Assembly (NCBI GenBank): GCA_003555285.1
Contig: PWGH01000326.1
Location: forward strand, 1 to 22,018
Length of the DNA: 22,018 nt
Reading direction: 5' to 3'
Origin: Thioalkalivibrio sp.
GTDB lineage: Bacteria > Pseudomonadota > Gammaproteobacteria > Ectothiorhodospirales > Ectothiorhodospiraceae
Positions 1 through 10,016 of this stretch are shown here, in pieces (within the stretch, counting starts at the first letter, position 1; each line of letters starts with the position of its first letter). The notes beneath the pieces were generated by a model. That model saw nothing but the letters and a program-made list of their open reading frames with translations, ran no database searches and was not told the DNA's origin. The position numbers and the translations under genes are program-made.

Positions 1-2
1 CG

Positions 3-254
3 CCGGACGACTACCTGGAATTCGTGCTGCCCGGGGTGATCGTCATGAACATGCTGTTCGTCACGGTCTACGTCGGTCACGGCCTGAACACCGACCTGAC
101 CCGGGGCGTGTTCGACCGCTTCCGTGCGCTGCCGATCCCGCGCTGGGCCCCGTTGGCCGGCCGGATCCTCGCCGATATGGTCAAGCAGGCGCTTTCCATC
201 GCGCTGCTGCTGAGTGCCGCGGGATCCCCCCTGATTCGGCTCATCGCATCATAG
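3..254 (+). pseudogene. ABC-2 type transporter permease (DrrB-like), fragment: 5' end outside window, 3' end truncated
   Basis: The frame is open from the first bases of the window and reads into a typical ABC-2 permease segment: YLEFVLPGVIVMN, then a hydrophobic stretch, then a DLTRGVFDRFRALPIPR loop and AGRILADMVKQALSIALLL. This matches the middle of the membrane subunit of daunorubicin/multidrug-type ABC exporters. In that family several further transmembrane helices follow this point. Here the similarity ends at about residue Leu73 (near base 219) and a short unrelated tail ending LIRLIAS leads to a stop at 252-254. The end overlaps the 3' end of the opposing glycosyltransferase gene by a few bases. 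The gene therefore looks cut by a deletion or rearrangement, and an assembly misjoin is also possible. I expect the product to be non-functional. Confidence 0.7.
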
Positions 255-1193
255 CGCATCGTCCGCACCCGCTTCTCGCGCCTGGAATCCGCTCCTTCCG
301 TGACGCCGAAGAACGGCCATTCGGCAAATGAGCCCAGCGTTTCTCCAGGCACCCCAAAAGGTCGGATCCCGTGCGATCGCCCTTGAAATGTCCAGAAAAC
401 CCTGTTTCCATTCGGAATTCCTCGAAACGCGTGCCTTGGCGCGATTCGCATACGTGTGGGCCCAGGCACGCCGAACCGTACGTGAGGACACCGCACCGGG
501 ATGCGCGGCCAGAAAGTCTTCCATGATCCGAGTGTCGTGCTCGTAACGTCCGCGCCAGTCCTTGGACATCTGCCCTTCCCATAACCTGTAGTGGTAGGTG
601 ACCTCGTCGACGAACTGGAATTCGCATTCCAGCGACAACCGCAACCACAGGTCCCAGTCGATACCCATGCGGTAGCGCTCGTTGAACGCCCCCGTTTTAT
701 CAAGGCAGGTGCGTCTGACCAACGCGGTCCCGAACGGCACGAAGTTCTCAACGAACAGGGCGTCGGTCACGCGCCCGCTGTGGCACTCCTCGGCCTGGTA
801 GGGGAGCGTAAAACGACCGGACTCGTTATCGGAGAAACGTTCCTCCCGCGAATACACCACGCCGACCTCAGGCCGCTGGAAGGCCGGGCACTGCAGTTCC
901 AGTTTCCGCGAGTCCCAATAATCATCGGCGTCACAAAAGCCGATGATCGGGGCAGTGGACCCCCAGACTCCGCGGTTCTTTGCGGCCGCCTGCCCCAGAT
1001 TGTCCTGCCGTATCAGGGTGACTCGCGGCTCATCGAGAAAGGTTTCCACCACGGCGGCGGTGCCGTCGGTCGAGCCGTCATCCACGACGATGAGTTCCAG
1101 ATCCCCAAGGGTCTGCTGCAATACGGAACGGATCGCCTCACCCACGTAGGGGGCGGCGTTGTAGGCTGCAAGTATGACGGCAACCTGGGGCAT
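249..1193 (-). CDS. Family 2 (GT-A) glycosyltransferase
   Basis: This 314-residue protein should transfer a sugar from a nucleotide-sugar donor to an acceptor, probably a surface polysaccharide or glycolipid. The N-terminal 110 residues carry the GT2 signatures: VAVILAAYNAAPYV, the nucleotide-binding VVDDGSTDGT, and FCDADDYW, which contains the metal-binding DxD. A following W..GRYEHDT region and a basic C-terminus resemble other GT2 proteins that lack membrane segments. The start is set at the ATG before PQVAVILA because a GGAG ribosome-binding site lies 6 bases upstream and the GT2 fold begins there; the frame is open further upstream but without similarity. It stands alone, tail to tail with the truncated permease. 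Its GC content is visibly lower than that of the housekeeping genes, which suggests acquisition. Donor and acceptor cannot be told. Confidence 0.85.
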   Translation of the reverse strand: MPQVAVILAAYNAAPYVGEAIRSVLQQTLGDLELIVVDDGSTDGTAAVVETFLDEPRVTLIRQDNLGQAAAKNRGVWGSTAPIIGFCDADDYWDSRKLELQCPAFQRPEVGVVYSREERFSDNESGRFTLPYQAEECHSGRVTDALFVENFVPFGTALVRRTCLDKTGAFNERYRMGIDWDLWLRLSLECEFQFVDEVTYHYRLWEGQMSKDWRGRYEHDTRIMEDFLAAHPGAVSSRTVRRAWAHTYANRAKARVSRNSEWKQGFLDISRAIARDPTFWGAWRNAGLICRMAVLRRHGRSGFQAREAGADDAL

Positions 1194-1371
1194 GTTCGCT
1201 CCGCTGTCTCTCCTCAGCGCCGACGCGCGCGAAGCTCGGTCCGCTGGTCTGTGATGAATACCGATTCCGATGTGGCGGCACGTCTGCACTTCCGAGACCA
1301 CTTCATCATGGCTTCTACAACCGAAGAGACGGCCGAATCCGCTGCCAGCGTCGAGCCCTGCCGGCCAGGCG

Positions 1372-1716
1372 TCAGGCTGCGCGGCGCGCAGCGACGAACG
1401 ACCGGACCATCAGTGCGAGCAGCCCGCCGCAGAGCACGAGCATGCCGATGTTGACCGTAAGCGCAAGCGAGCTCATTGCTCCCGCCCGGATGCCGAGCGT
1501 CGCAGCCGGGGCCAGCGCGCCGAGCAGTGCGACGAAGGCGGCGACGTGCATCAGATGCCGCCGCCCCCTCTCGAAGGCGAGCCCAAGGCCTCCGAGGATC
1601 GCGAGCACGAGGCCGGGATAAGCAGGAAGCAGTGCGGTCTGGCTGCCGGACCAGAGGAACGCGCCGACGCCGAGGGTGATCAGCAGCGCGGCAAACACGA
1701 GCGTTGATTTCGGCAT
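1372..1716 (-). CDS. Small hypothetical integral membrane protein
   Basis: I do not recognise the family. The 114-residue product is almost entirely hydrophobic, with likely membrane segments near residues 5-21, 28-47, 56-75 and 80-107. A charged FERGRRH loop lies between segments two and three, and a basic VARRAA end follows the last. The chosen ATG (MPKSTLVF) has an AAGGA ribosome-binding site about 9 bases upstream; the frame is open to about 1884 but the extra residues look non-coding. It is followed at some distance by the glycosyltransferase on the same strand, and nothing ties them functionally. The strongly hydrophobic pattern and G+C-rich third positions support a real gene. Confidence 0.6.
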   Translation of the reverse strand: MPKSTLVFAALLITLGVGAFLWSGSQTALLPAYPGLVLAILGGLGLAFERGRRHLMHVAAFVALLGALAPAATLGIRAGAMSSLALTVNIGMLVLCGGLLALMVRSFVAARRAA

Positions 1717-2292
1717 CGGCAAGGATCCTTGTGATGAGTACTTGCGGCAGGACCCGCAGCGACTTGATTCAACACGACGAATGGGAACACGCCGATCGGC
1801 CAAGTTCCTGGGACGCGCCGTTGGCATCGTAACCTTCCAGGCGCTGATATACCACCAGTCGCAAGCGGAGCTGATTTCGATCACCTCCGAAGACGGCGCT
1901 CAGGCCGCAAGGCGCAGTTCGAGTGCCCGATCGAAGCGGCTGCCCGGTTGGCGCTGCACGCGTTCTGCGTCTGGCCGTTGTGCGCCAAGTCTCGGCAAGA
2001 CTGTCCTACCGGCCCTTCACGTCGATCCGGTGCAACGGCTATCGCCAGAGCAGCACGGAGGAGTCGATCAGATCCACCGTGACTGTCGATCGGAGCAACG
2101 CAACGTTCTGGAAACCTGGGAAAGAGCGGTCCACGCCGCGCGTTTTTTGGGCCTCGATCCAGGCATTGCAGGGTCGAACATGCGGTTGAGAACCGGGAAA
2201 CGGCATGCATCCGCAAGCATCACCTGTGAAACAATAGACGGACGGGCAATCGATGCCCTTCACCCTCAGGCGACTCAGGAACCCCACGACCG
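1717..2292. other. Intergenic stretch with no convincing gene
   Basis: About 575 bases between the small membrane protein and maeB. Open frames exist on both strands, but none has a ribosome-binding site plus coherent protein composition; they are rich in Arg, Ser and Cys and show no family motif. GC is lower than in the flanking genes. The only structure seen is a small hairpin GGGCA-ATCGA-TGCCC at 2244-2258, 34 bases before the maeB start. The stretch may hold degraded coding sequence and the maeB promoter, but no clear -35/-10 pair stands out. Confidence 0.5.
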
Positions 2293-4563
<2,271 letters not shown>

Positions 4564-4605
4564 ACCACGGGACCGGAACAACGGGGTAGAACCCGGCTAT
4601 TTGTT

Positions 4606-5265
4606 TCAGTCGTCCTGAGCGTTTTTCTGTTGGCCTGGTGCGGCGGGTATTTGCGGGCCGCTGATCTCCTGGGTAGGAATCGGTTTGACCTCGAACAGGC
4701 GTTGACCATGGATCATCGCCGACACGTCGTCGCTACCGCCTTTGAGATCGTGCAGGAACACGGCGATGACGTGCCCCAGGACGAACAGTGCAATCAGCGT
4801 GGCTATGCCAGCATGCAGCGACGGCAGATAAATGCCGAAGACGAGCGGATAAGCGCCTTGCAGATGACCGGTGAGGGCAACCAGCACCATCAGCACGAAC
4901 AAAACAAGGTAAACGGGTCGCCAGAGAGGGTTATGGGCGTACCAGCGCGGCAGGGGCAATTTGCCGAAAGAGAGGTAAAACTGCAGCATTTGCAGTATTT
5001 TTTTCGGCTCCAGATCCGCAAACAGAAACTGCCAGCGGCCCATGAGCTTGTCGCTGAACAGGACCCAGATACGCAGTGCGAGCCCGAGGGTGAAAAGACT
5101 TCCGGCGATGTAATGCCAGTCGGCCGCCGACTGAGCCACGCTCGGGGTGTGGTGTACCAGCCAGCCGGTGGCGATCAGTGCCAGTGTCGACAGCGCCAGC
5201 GTCCAATGCGACAGGCGCAGCCACTGACTCCAGATCTCTCGGCGTTGCAGCGTTGCGGTTTTCAT
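4606..5265 (-). CDS. Cytochrome b561-like membrane diheme cytochrome (Ni/Fe-hydrogenase/thiosulfate-reductase b-type family)
   Basis: A 219-residue integral membrane b-type cytochrome expected to pass electrons between the quinone pool and a partner protein. Four membrane segments lie near residues 16-38, 48-70, 117-136 and 150-172. Candidate haem-ligating histidines are His20 (LSHW), His51 (WHYIAG), His151 (SLHAG) and His165 (LGHV), the spacing expected for a two-haem four-helix cytochrome b. The C-terminal tail from about residue 175 is soluble and Pro/Gln-rich. The start at MKTATLQ is preceded by GGAAG about 10 bases upstream. It is divergent from hemG with 160 bases between, so a role in accepting electrons near the HemG/quinone system is possible but inferred. 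GC is lower than in neighbouring genes. Confidence 0.82.
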   Translation of the reverse strand: MKTATLQRREIWSQWLRLSHWTLALSTLALIATGWLVHHTPSVAQSAADWHYIAGSLFTLGLALRIWVLFSDKLMGRWQFLFADLEPKKILQMLQFYLSFGKLPLPRWYAHNPLWRPVYLVLFVLMVLVALTGHLQGAYPLVFGIYLPSLHAGIATLIALFVLGHVIAVFLHDLKGGSDDVSAMIHGQRLFEVKPIPTQEISGPQIPAAPGQQKNAQDD

Positions 5266-5291
5266 GCGCTGTGCACTTCCATGACACCTTC

Positions 5292-5320
5292 TTGATGGCG
5301 ATTGCGGTTGAATATAAAAT
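5292..5320 (+). promoter_or_regulatory. Candidate sigma70 promoter for hemG
   Basis: TTGATG at 5292-5297 and TAAAAT at 5315-5320 are separated by exactly 17 bases, matching the consensus at 4/6 and 5/6 positions in an AT-rich gap within a GC-rich genome. Initiation would fall near 5327, giving a leader of about 100 bases before hemG. The same AT-rich core reads TATATT on the other strand and may serve the divergent cytochrome gene. Confidence 0.5.
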
Positions 5321-5325
5321 CGCTT

Positions 5326-5339
5326 AACGCTAGAGCGTT
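5326..5339. promoter_or_regulatory. 14-bp perfect dyad AACGCT-AG-AGCGTT, candidate operator
   Basis: A perfect inverted repeat with a 2-base centre sits on the predicted start of transcription of hemG, between the divergent cytochrome b and hemG genes. Its position would suit a repressor or redox regulator acting on one or both genes. No named regulator site is recognised. Confidence 0.35.
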
Positions 5340-5425
5340 TTTCCCTCGACTGCAACTGATTTTTCGCAGATGACATCATGCTGCCCGTAAGGCGCACAAG
5401 CACCCTGCAGGAGGGGAAATACCCA

Positions 5426-5962
5426 ATGAAATCAGTGCTGGTTTTGTATGTTAGCCGCCGGGGCCATACGGCCCGCGTGGCACGGACGATCTGCGAGAGC
5501 ATTAGCTCCAACGGCGGTCAGGCCGAAATGATGGAGGTGCGCGAGGCCGTACACGAAGGGGTGGATTGGTCCCGATACGATGTGGTCGCGGCCGGAGCCC
5601 CGGTGATTTACGGGACCTACGACAAGGACATGTTCCAGTTCGTCGCGGATAACCGGGATGCGCTCGACGCAAAGCCCAACAGCTTCTTCAACGTCTCCGT
5701 GGTCGCCCGCAACCCCGAGAAGGCGACGGTCGAGGGCAACCGCTACATGCAGAAGTTCCTCCAGCGCTCGGCCTGGAAGCCTAAAGAGGCGAAGGTCATC
5801 GCGGGCAAGGTCAACTACCCGGCTTGGCCCTGGTACGACGTGCTCATGATCCAGATGATCATGAAGATGACGCACGGCCCGACGGACCGGCAGTCGGTCA
5901 TCGACTACACCGACTGGGACGACGTGCGGGCCTACGGTCGGCACCTGCTCAGCCTGGCCTGA
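5426..5962 (+). CDS. hemG: Menaquinone-dependent protoporphyrinogen IX dehydrogenase, flavodoxin-like (HemG)
   Basis: Oxidises protoporphyrinogen IX to protoporphyrin IX in haem synthesis and delivers electrons through FMN to the quinone pool. The 178-residue length fits HemG (about 180). The N-terminal SVLVLYVSRRGHTARVA is the flavodoxin FMN-phosphate loop. AGAPVIYGTY, FFNVSVVARNPEK, a SAWKP segment, a WYDVLMIQMIMKMTHGPTD stretch and a VIDYTDWD segment align with E. coli HemG. The start is the ATG after CAGGAGGGGAAATACCC, a strong ribosome-binding site; an upstream in-frame ATG has none. It is convergent with the Sel1-repeat gene and divergent from the cytochrome b gene. A quinone-linked enzyme lets haem synthesis proceed without oxygen. 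Confidence 0.93.
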   Translation: MKSVLVLYVSRRGHTARVARTICESISSNGGQAEMMEVREAVHEGVDWSRYDVVAAGAPVIYGTYDKDMFQFVADNRDALDAKPNSFFNVSVVARNPEKATVEGNRYMQKFLQRSAWKPKEAKVIAGKVNYPAWPWYDVLMIQMIMKMTHGPTDRQSVIDYTDWDDVRAYGRHLLSLA

Positions 5963-5999
5963 CCGCCTGGCAACAGGGGTTGGGGGATATCGCAGTGAA

Positions 6000-6812
6000 T
6001 CAATCGGACGCAACGGCGCGGCGGGCGCGCAGCCGCTCATCGGCGGCCGCACGTTCGGCCCGGCTCAGGCGCGGGCCGATTTCGGCGATCCGGTCCTCGG
6101 CCTTGGCCAGGCTGAACCACACATAGGCCTCCGTGAGATCCCGCGGCACGCCGCGTCCGGACAGGTACAGGTCGCCAAGGCGCTGCTGCGCCGTGGGTTG
6201 CCCCTGTTCGGCCGCGGCTTGGTACCACTGGAGGGCGGCCGCGCGATCCATCGGGACGCCCTGACCGGTTTCGTAGAACCGCCCCAGATAGAATTGCGCC
6301 TCGGGGACGCCCTGCTCCGCGGCGCGGGTCATCCAGGTCACGGCCTGGTCCCGATCCTGCGCCACGCCGTTACCGGAGATATAAAGCAGGCCCTGCCGAT
6401 ATTGGGCATCGGGGTGCCCTGCCAGGGCAGCCAGCCGGTAATGTTCGAGGCTCTTTTCCGCATCGGCCCTCACACCCACGCCCGCAGCATAGAGGTAACC
6501 GAGGTAATGATGAGCGTCGGCGTGGCCCTGCTCGGCGGCGCGCTGAAACCACTCCGCGGCCTTCGCATAGTCCTGCGGGGTCCCGCGCCCGATGAAATGG
6601 GCCACGCCGACGTCGTACGTGGCCTGCGGATCCCCGTTTTGTGCGGTTTGGGTCCGGATCTCGTGCCAGATACGCAGCAGTTCCGCCTGTCGCTCCTCGG
6701 CATTCGGAGCCTGTGCCAACGCCGGCGCGGCCGCGGCCGCGGCCAACAGCAGGACCAACGCCCCCACCGAGAGGATTCGGACCATCGTGAAGGCGGGGTG
6801 TGACTTGAGCAT
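6000..6812 (-). CDS. Secreted or periplasmic Sel1-like repeat (SLR/TPR) protein
   Basis: A 270-residue protein with a signal peptide (Lys3, then a hydrophobic Val-Leu-Ala core and a cleavage-like PALAQA site near residue 33) followed by five Sel1-type repeats of about 36 residues. The repeats carry the usual pattern AQYxLGxLYxxGxGVxxDxxxAxxWYxxAAEQG; examples are YLGYLYAAGVGV, RQGLLYISGNGV, YLGRFYETGQGV and RLGDLYLSGRGV. Such solenoids mediate protein contacts in the envelope; no enzyme activity is expected. The start chosen (MLKSHPAF) gives a sensible signal peptide and has an AGAGG upstream; the frame is open for about 190 bases beyond it without similarity. The gene is convergent with hemG. 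Partner unknown. Confidence 0.85.
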   Translation of the reverse strand: MLKSHPAFTMVRILSVGALVLLLAAAAAAPALAQAPNAEERQAELLRIWHEIRTQTAQNGDPQATYDVGVAHFIGRGTPQDYAKAAEWFQRAAEQGHADAHHYLGYLYAAGVGVRADAEKSLEHYRLAALAGHPDAQYRQGLLYISGNGVAQDRDQAVTWMTRAAEQGVPEAQFYLGRFYETGQGVPMDRAAALQWYQAAAEQGQPTAQQRLGDLYLSGRGVPRDLTEAYVWFSLAKAEDRIAEIGPRLSRAERAAADERLRARRAVASD

Positions 6813-6962
6813 GGCGGTGAACCTCTGAGAATGGGAGCCCGCACAGGTCAAGGACGACCCGAGGCGTGCCCCGAGGATAGAGGCAGCCGCCCCGTGGCGT
6901 AAAGCCCACCGGATGCGATACGGACTTAGTTCGCAAATTTGGGCCTTCCCTCCACCCGCAAA

Positions 6963-6984
6963 CTGCGGCGGATCACCGCCGCAG
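6963..6984 (-). terminator. Candidate rho-independent terminator after rimI
   Basis: A perfect 9-bp stem, CTGCGGCGG (6963-6971) and CCGCCGCAG (6976-6984), with a 4-base loop. It lies 62 bases past the rimI stop on the minus strand and is followed in that direction by TTTGCGG. The T run is short, so termination may be weak; the hairpin itself is unambiguous. Confidence 0.45.
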
Positions 6985-7046
6985 GCCGATATCGCGCGCG
7001 ACATGCGGTGCCGGGCCCCGTCGCGGCGTCGGCTATGGCCGCGCCG

Positions 7047-7511
7047 TCAGGGCCGCAGGGAGAAGACCAGGGCGTCCTCGCGCTCCCGCTCGCCAGGATA
7101 GTACCGAGGGCGCGTGCCGACCTGAAGAAAACCCTCGGAACGATACAGCGCCAGCGCCGCGTGATTGGACGGTCGGGCCTCGAGAAACAAGACCTCGACC
7201 CCCTGTGCCTGGACCTGCCGGATCAGGTGGCGGAGCAGGTGGCGCCCAAGCCCCTGGCCCTGATGCTCGACCGCCACCGACAGATTCAACAGATGAGCCT
7301 CGCCGGCCGCGATCGACAGCACCGCATGGCCGACCACGTCCCCCGCCTGCTCCACCACCCAGCAGCCATAGCCGATCCGCAGGCAATCGTGGAAGATGCC
7401 TTCGGTCCAGGGAAAGGGGTAGGCGCCGCGCTCGATCACCATCACCCGCGCGACATCGGCGGGCTGCATCGGGCGCAATGCCGGTTTCGGTTCGACCCGC
7501 GCATTCATCAT
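7047..7511 (-). CDS. rimI: Ribosomal protein S18-alanine N-acetyltransferase (GNAT family)
   Basis: Acetylates the N-terminal alanine of ribosomal protein S18 with acetyl-CoA. The 154-residue length fits RimI. Acetyl-CoA-binding motif A is HQGQGLGRHLL. The segment EARPSNHAALALYRSEGF is the RimI-type motif B with the general-acid Tyr, and GTRPRYYPGERERED followed by ALVF is the characteristic C-terminus. The start has GGAGG 5 bases before the first of two ATGs. It follows the uracil-DNA glycosylase gene on the same strand after 69 bases. In many gammaproteobacteria tsaB lies just upstream of rimI; it is absent here. Confidence 0.92.
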   Translation of the reverse strand: MMNARVEPKPALRPMQPADVARVMVIERGAYPFPWTEGIFHDCLRIGYGCWVVEQAGDVVGHAVLSIAAGEAHLLNLSVAVEHQGQGLGRHLLRHLIRQVQAQGVEVLFLEARPSNHAALALYRSEGFLQVGTRPRYYPGEREREDALVFSLRP

Positions 7512-7580
7512 CAGGACCTCCGCGTGGGCTGGCGTGGTACCGGCCGCGCGATCAGCGTAGACGCTGCCGCAGGCGTCGAC

Positions 7581-8429
7581 TCAGCGCGGGGCTGTCATCA
7601 GCGCGCGAGCGCGGAGCAGGTCCGCCCAGACCGTGGGCTTCGCGCTCGGCGTGCGCAGCAGGTAGGCCGGGTGATAGGTTACCACCACCGGAATCCCGCG
7701 GTAGACCTGCTCCTGTCCGCGCAATTCCCGCAGATCTTTTCTGCTATCGAGTAGCGCCTGCGCGGCGACCCGTCCCAGGGCCACGATCACCCGGGGTTCG
7801 ACCAGCGTGATCTGACGCTCGAGGTAGCCTCGGCAATTGGCCATCTCCGGCGGCTCCGGATTGCGGTTCCCGGGCGGTCGACACTTGATGATGTTGGCGA
7901 TGAAGACCTTCTCGGCACGATCCAGCCCGAGTGCCGCCAGCATGTTGTCGAGCAGCTGCCCGGACCGGCCGACGAAGGGCTCGCCGCGCTGGTCCTCCTC
8001 CGCCCCCGGGGCCTCGCCGATGAACATCCAGTCGGCCTGAGGGTCGCCGACGCCAAAGACGGTCTGGGTGCGGGTGGCGGCCAACTCCCTGCAGGCGACA
8101 CAGGCGGCCACACGTTTGCGCAGCGCCGGCCAGTCCAGTTCCGCCACCTTGGGCTCGGTGGAAGGCGACGCCGCTGCGGATGCCGACGCCGGGTCGAAGA
8201 CCTCGGTCGATTGCGATTCCAGCAGCGGGGCAGCCCTGGTGGGCCCGCTGCGTTTGGCCCACGCTACTGTGGCCGAGATCGATGAGGCGTTTGCTGGGAG
8301 CTCATCCGGCAGGACCGCTTCGGCCCGAGTCTCAGCCGCCCGGGTCGGGCCGCCGCGATCGTCGCGACGCACCCAGACCGGGATCCCCATCTCGTGCAGG
8401 ACCTCGCGCTGGCGCTGGCTCAGGGGCAT
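7581..8429 (-). CDS. Type-4 (iron-sulfur) uracil-DNA glycosylase
   Basis: Removes uracil from DNA in base-excision repair. The catalytic domain spans about residues 100-280. Four cysteines that would bind a 4Fe-4S cluster are visible: Cys110 and Cys113 (CVAC), Cys183 ([11 protein letters not shown]) and Cys199. The uracil-binding GEAPGAEED (138-146) and the TYHPAYLL motif (251-258) are intact. The N-terminus has the short MGIPVW motif seen in proteobacterial members, then a low-complexity linker to about residue 98. Part of that linker (residues 55-64, [10 protein letters not shown]) is encoded by a REP-like palindrome. The start lies only 8 bases past the leuA stop, so translation is probably coupled to leuA. 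Confidence 0.92.
   Translation of the reverse strand: MPLSQRQREVLHEMGIPVWVRRDDRGGPTRAAETRAEAVLPDELPANASSISATVAWAKRSGPTRAAPLLESQSTEVFDPASASAAASPSTEPKVAELDWPALRKRVAACVACRELAATRTQTVFGVGDPQADWMFIGEAPGAEEDQRGEPFVGRSGQLLDNMLAALGLDRAEKVFIANIIKCRPPGNRNPEPPEMANCRGYLERQITLVEPRVIVALGRVAAQALLDSRKDLRELRGQEQVYRGIPVVVTYHPAYLLRTPSAKPTVWADLLRARALMTAPR
8238..8267. repeat. REP-like palindromic repeat inside the uracil-DNA glycosylase gene
   Basis: The arms GTGGGCC (8239-8245) and GGCCCAC (8256-8262) flank a CGCTGCGTTT loop and are followed by GCTAC. The right-hand 23 bases match 12772-12794 at 21 of 23 positions. From memory, this resembles a dispersed GC-rich dyad (GGTGGGC, GCTGCG, GCCCACCCTAC core) common in gammaproteobacterial genomes. 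Here it is in frame and translated. Confidence 0.65.
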
Positions 8430-8437
8430 GGCCCGAT

Positions 8438-9982
8438 TCAGACGCCGTCGTGCTGCGGGTGGGCCCGGCCCGAGGGCGCGGTCAGCCGGTTCAGCGCGTT
8501 CAGATACGCCTTCACCGACGCGATCACGATGTCGGTATCGGCCCCCTGCCCGTTGACGATGCGTCCGGCCTCGGACAGGCGCACCGTGACCTCCCCCTGG
8601 GCATCGGTGCCGGAGGTGATGTTGTTGACCGAATACAGCAGCAGCTCGGTGCCGCTGCGCACGATCGCCTCCACCGCCTGGAAGGCGGCATCGACCGGCC
8701 CGCCGCCGTCGGCCTCTCCGGTCAGAACCTGCTCGTCCACCTCCAGATGCACCTCGGCCCGGGGCGTGGTTCCGCTCTGTGAACAGACGCGCAGAAAGCG
8801 CAGGCGATAGCGGTCGGAGGCCTCGGGGCTCGCCTCGGAAACCAGCGCCTGCAGGTCCTCGTCGAAGATCTCGTGCTTCTTGTCGGCCAGGTCCTTGAAG
8901 CGCGCAAAGACCTCGTCGAGCTGCGCTGCGGTCTCGAATTCGATCCCCAGCTGGCTCAGCCGGGAGCGCAGGGCGTTACGCCCGGAATGCTTGCCCAGCA
9001 CCATGCGGTTGGTGCTCCAGCCGACGTCCTCGGCACGCATGATCTCGTAGGTGTCGCGGTGCTTGAGCACGCCGTCCTGGTGAATGCCGGCCTCGTGGGC
9101 AAAGGCATTCGCCCCGACGATGGCCTTGTTCGGCTGCACCGGAAAGCCAGTGACGTTGGAGACCAGGCGCGAACACGGCACGATCTGGGTGGTATCGACA
9201 CGGGTGACGACCGGGAAGATGTCCTGGCGGGTGTTCACCGCCATCACGATCTCCTCGAGCGAGGCATTGCCGGCGCGCTCGCCCAGCGCATTGATCGTGC
9301 ACTCGACCTGCCGCGCGCCGTGCATCACCGCCGCCAGCGAGTTGGCGACCGCCAGGCCCAGGTCGTTGTGGCAGTGCACCGAGAACACCGCCTGGTCAGC
9401 ATTCGGCACGCGCTCGAGCAGCGTGGCGATGGTCTGGCCGAACTGGTGCGGGATCGCGTAACCGACGGTGTCCGGGATGTTGATCGTACGCGCGCCGGCA
9501 GCGATCGTCGCCTCGATCACACGACACAGGAAATCGATCTCGGAACGCCCGGCATCCTCGGCCGAGAACTCGACGTCATCGGTGTACTGCCGCGCGTGCC
9601 GGACCGCGGCCACCGCGTGCTCGAGCACCTGATCGGGGGTCATGCGCAGCTTGTGCTGCATGTGGATCGGGCTGGTCGCGATGAAGGTGTGGATACGCGG
9701 GGCGACGGCGTCTTTCAGCGCCTCGGCGGCGCGATCGATGTCGGCGGCCCGGGCTCGGGTCAGCCCGCACACCCGGGTGTCCTTGACCGCACGCGCCACC
9801 GCACGCACGGCCTCGAAATCGCCGATGCTGGCCGCCGGAAAACCGGCCTCGATCACGTCCACCCGCAGCTTCTCGAGCAGGTGGGCGATGCGCAGTTTCT
9901 CTTCCCGCGTCATCGACGCCCCCGGACTCTGCTCGCCGTCGCGCAGGGTGGTGTCGAAGATGATCAGCGCTGCTTTGCTCAT
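8438..9982 (-). CDS. leuA: 2-isopropylmalate synthase
   Basis: Condenses acetyl-CoA with 2-oxoisovalerate to form 2-isopropylmalate, the first committed step of leucine synthesis. The 514-residue length is normal. [13 protein letters not shown] (9-21) opens the TIM-barrel catalytic domain, with metal-binding Asp10 and HCHNDLG (203-209). [17 protein letters not shown] is the second family signature, and [13 protein letters not shown] lies at the subdomain junction. From about residue 370 to the end is the LeuA allosteric dimer domain that binds leucine ([36 protein letters not shown]). ATG was chosen at MSKAALI; a TTG lies 18 bases upstream. It starts 34 bases after pssA and ends 8 bases before the glycosylase gene. 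Confidence 0.96.
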   Translation of the reverse strand: MSKAALIIFDTTLRDGEQSPGASMTREEKLRIAHLLEKLRVDVIEAGFPAASIGDFEAVRAVARAVKDTRVCGLTRARAADIDRAAEALKDAVAPRIHTFIATSPIHMQHKLRMTPDQVLEHAVAAVRHARQYTDDVEFSAEDAGRSEIDFLCRVIEATIAAGARTINIPDTVGYAIPHQFGQTIATLLERVPNADQAVFSVHCHNDLGLAVANSLAAVMHGARQVECTINALGERAGNASLEEIVMAVNTRQDIFPVVTRVDTTQIVPCSRLVSNVTGFPVQPNKAIVGANAFAHEAGIHQDGVLKHRDTYEIMRAEDVGWSTNRMVLGKHSGRNALRSRLSQLGIEFETAAQLDEVFARFKDLADKKHEIFDEDLQALVSEASPEASDRYRLRFLRVCSQSGTTPRAEVHLEVDEQVLTGEADGGGPVDAAFQAVEAIVRSGTELLLYSVNNITSGTDAQGEVTVRLSEAGRIVNGQGADTDIVIASVKAYLNALNRLTAPSGRAHPQHDGV

Positions 9983-10016
9983 GGTCGCAATCCAGGTCAA
10001 AAAGAGTAGGAACGGG

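Noticed and set aside
2039..2110. Minus-strand segment reading VDLIDSSVLLW, reminiscent of a PIN-domain (VapC) N-terminus
   Set aside because: Only about 11 residues fit, they are followed at once by a stop, and nothing upstream or downstream resembles a PIN domain or antitoxin; taken as chance.
4564..4605. Possible bidirectional terminator between maeB and the cytochrome b gene
   Set aside because: Only a 4-bp GGGT/ACCC stem can be drawn and no clear T run follows; too weak to call.
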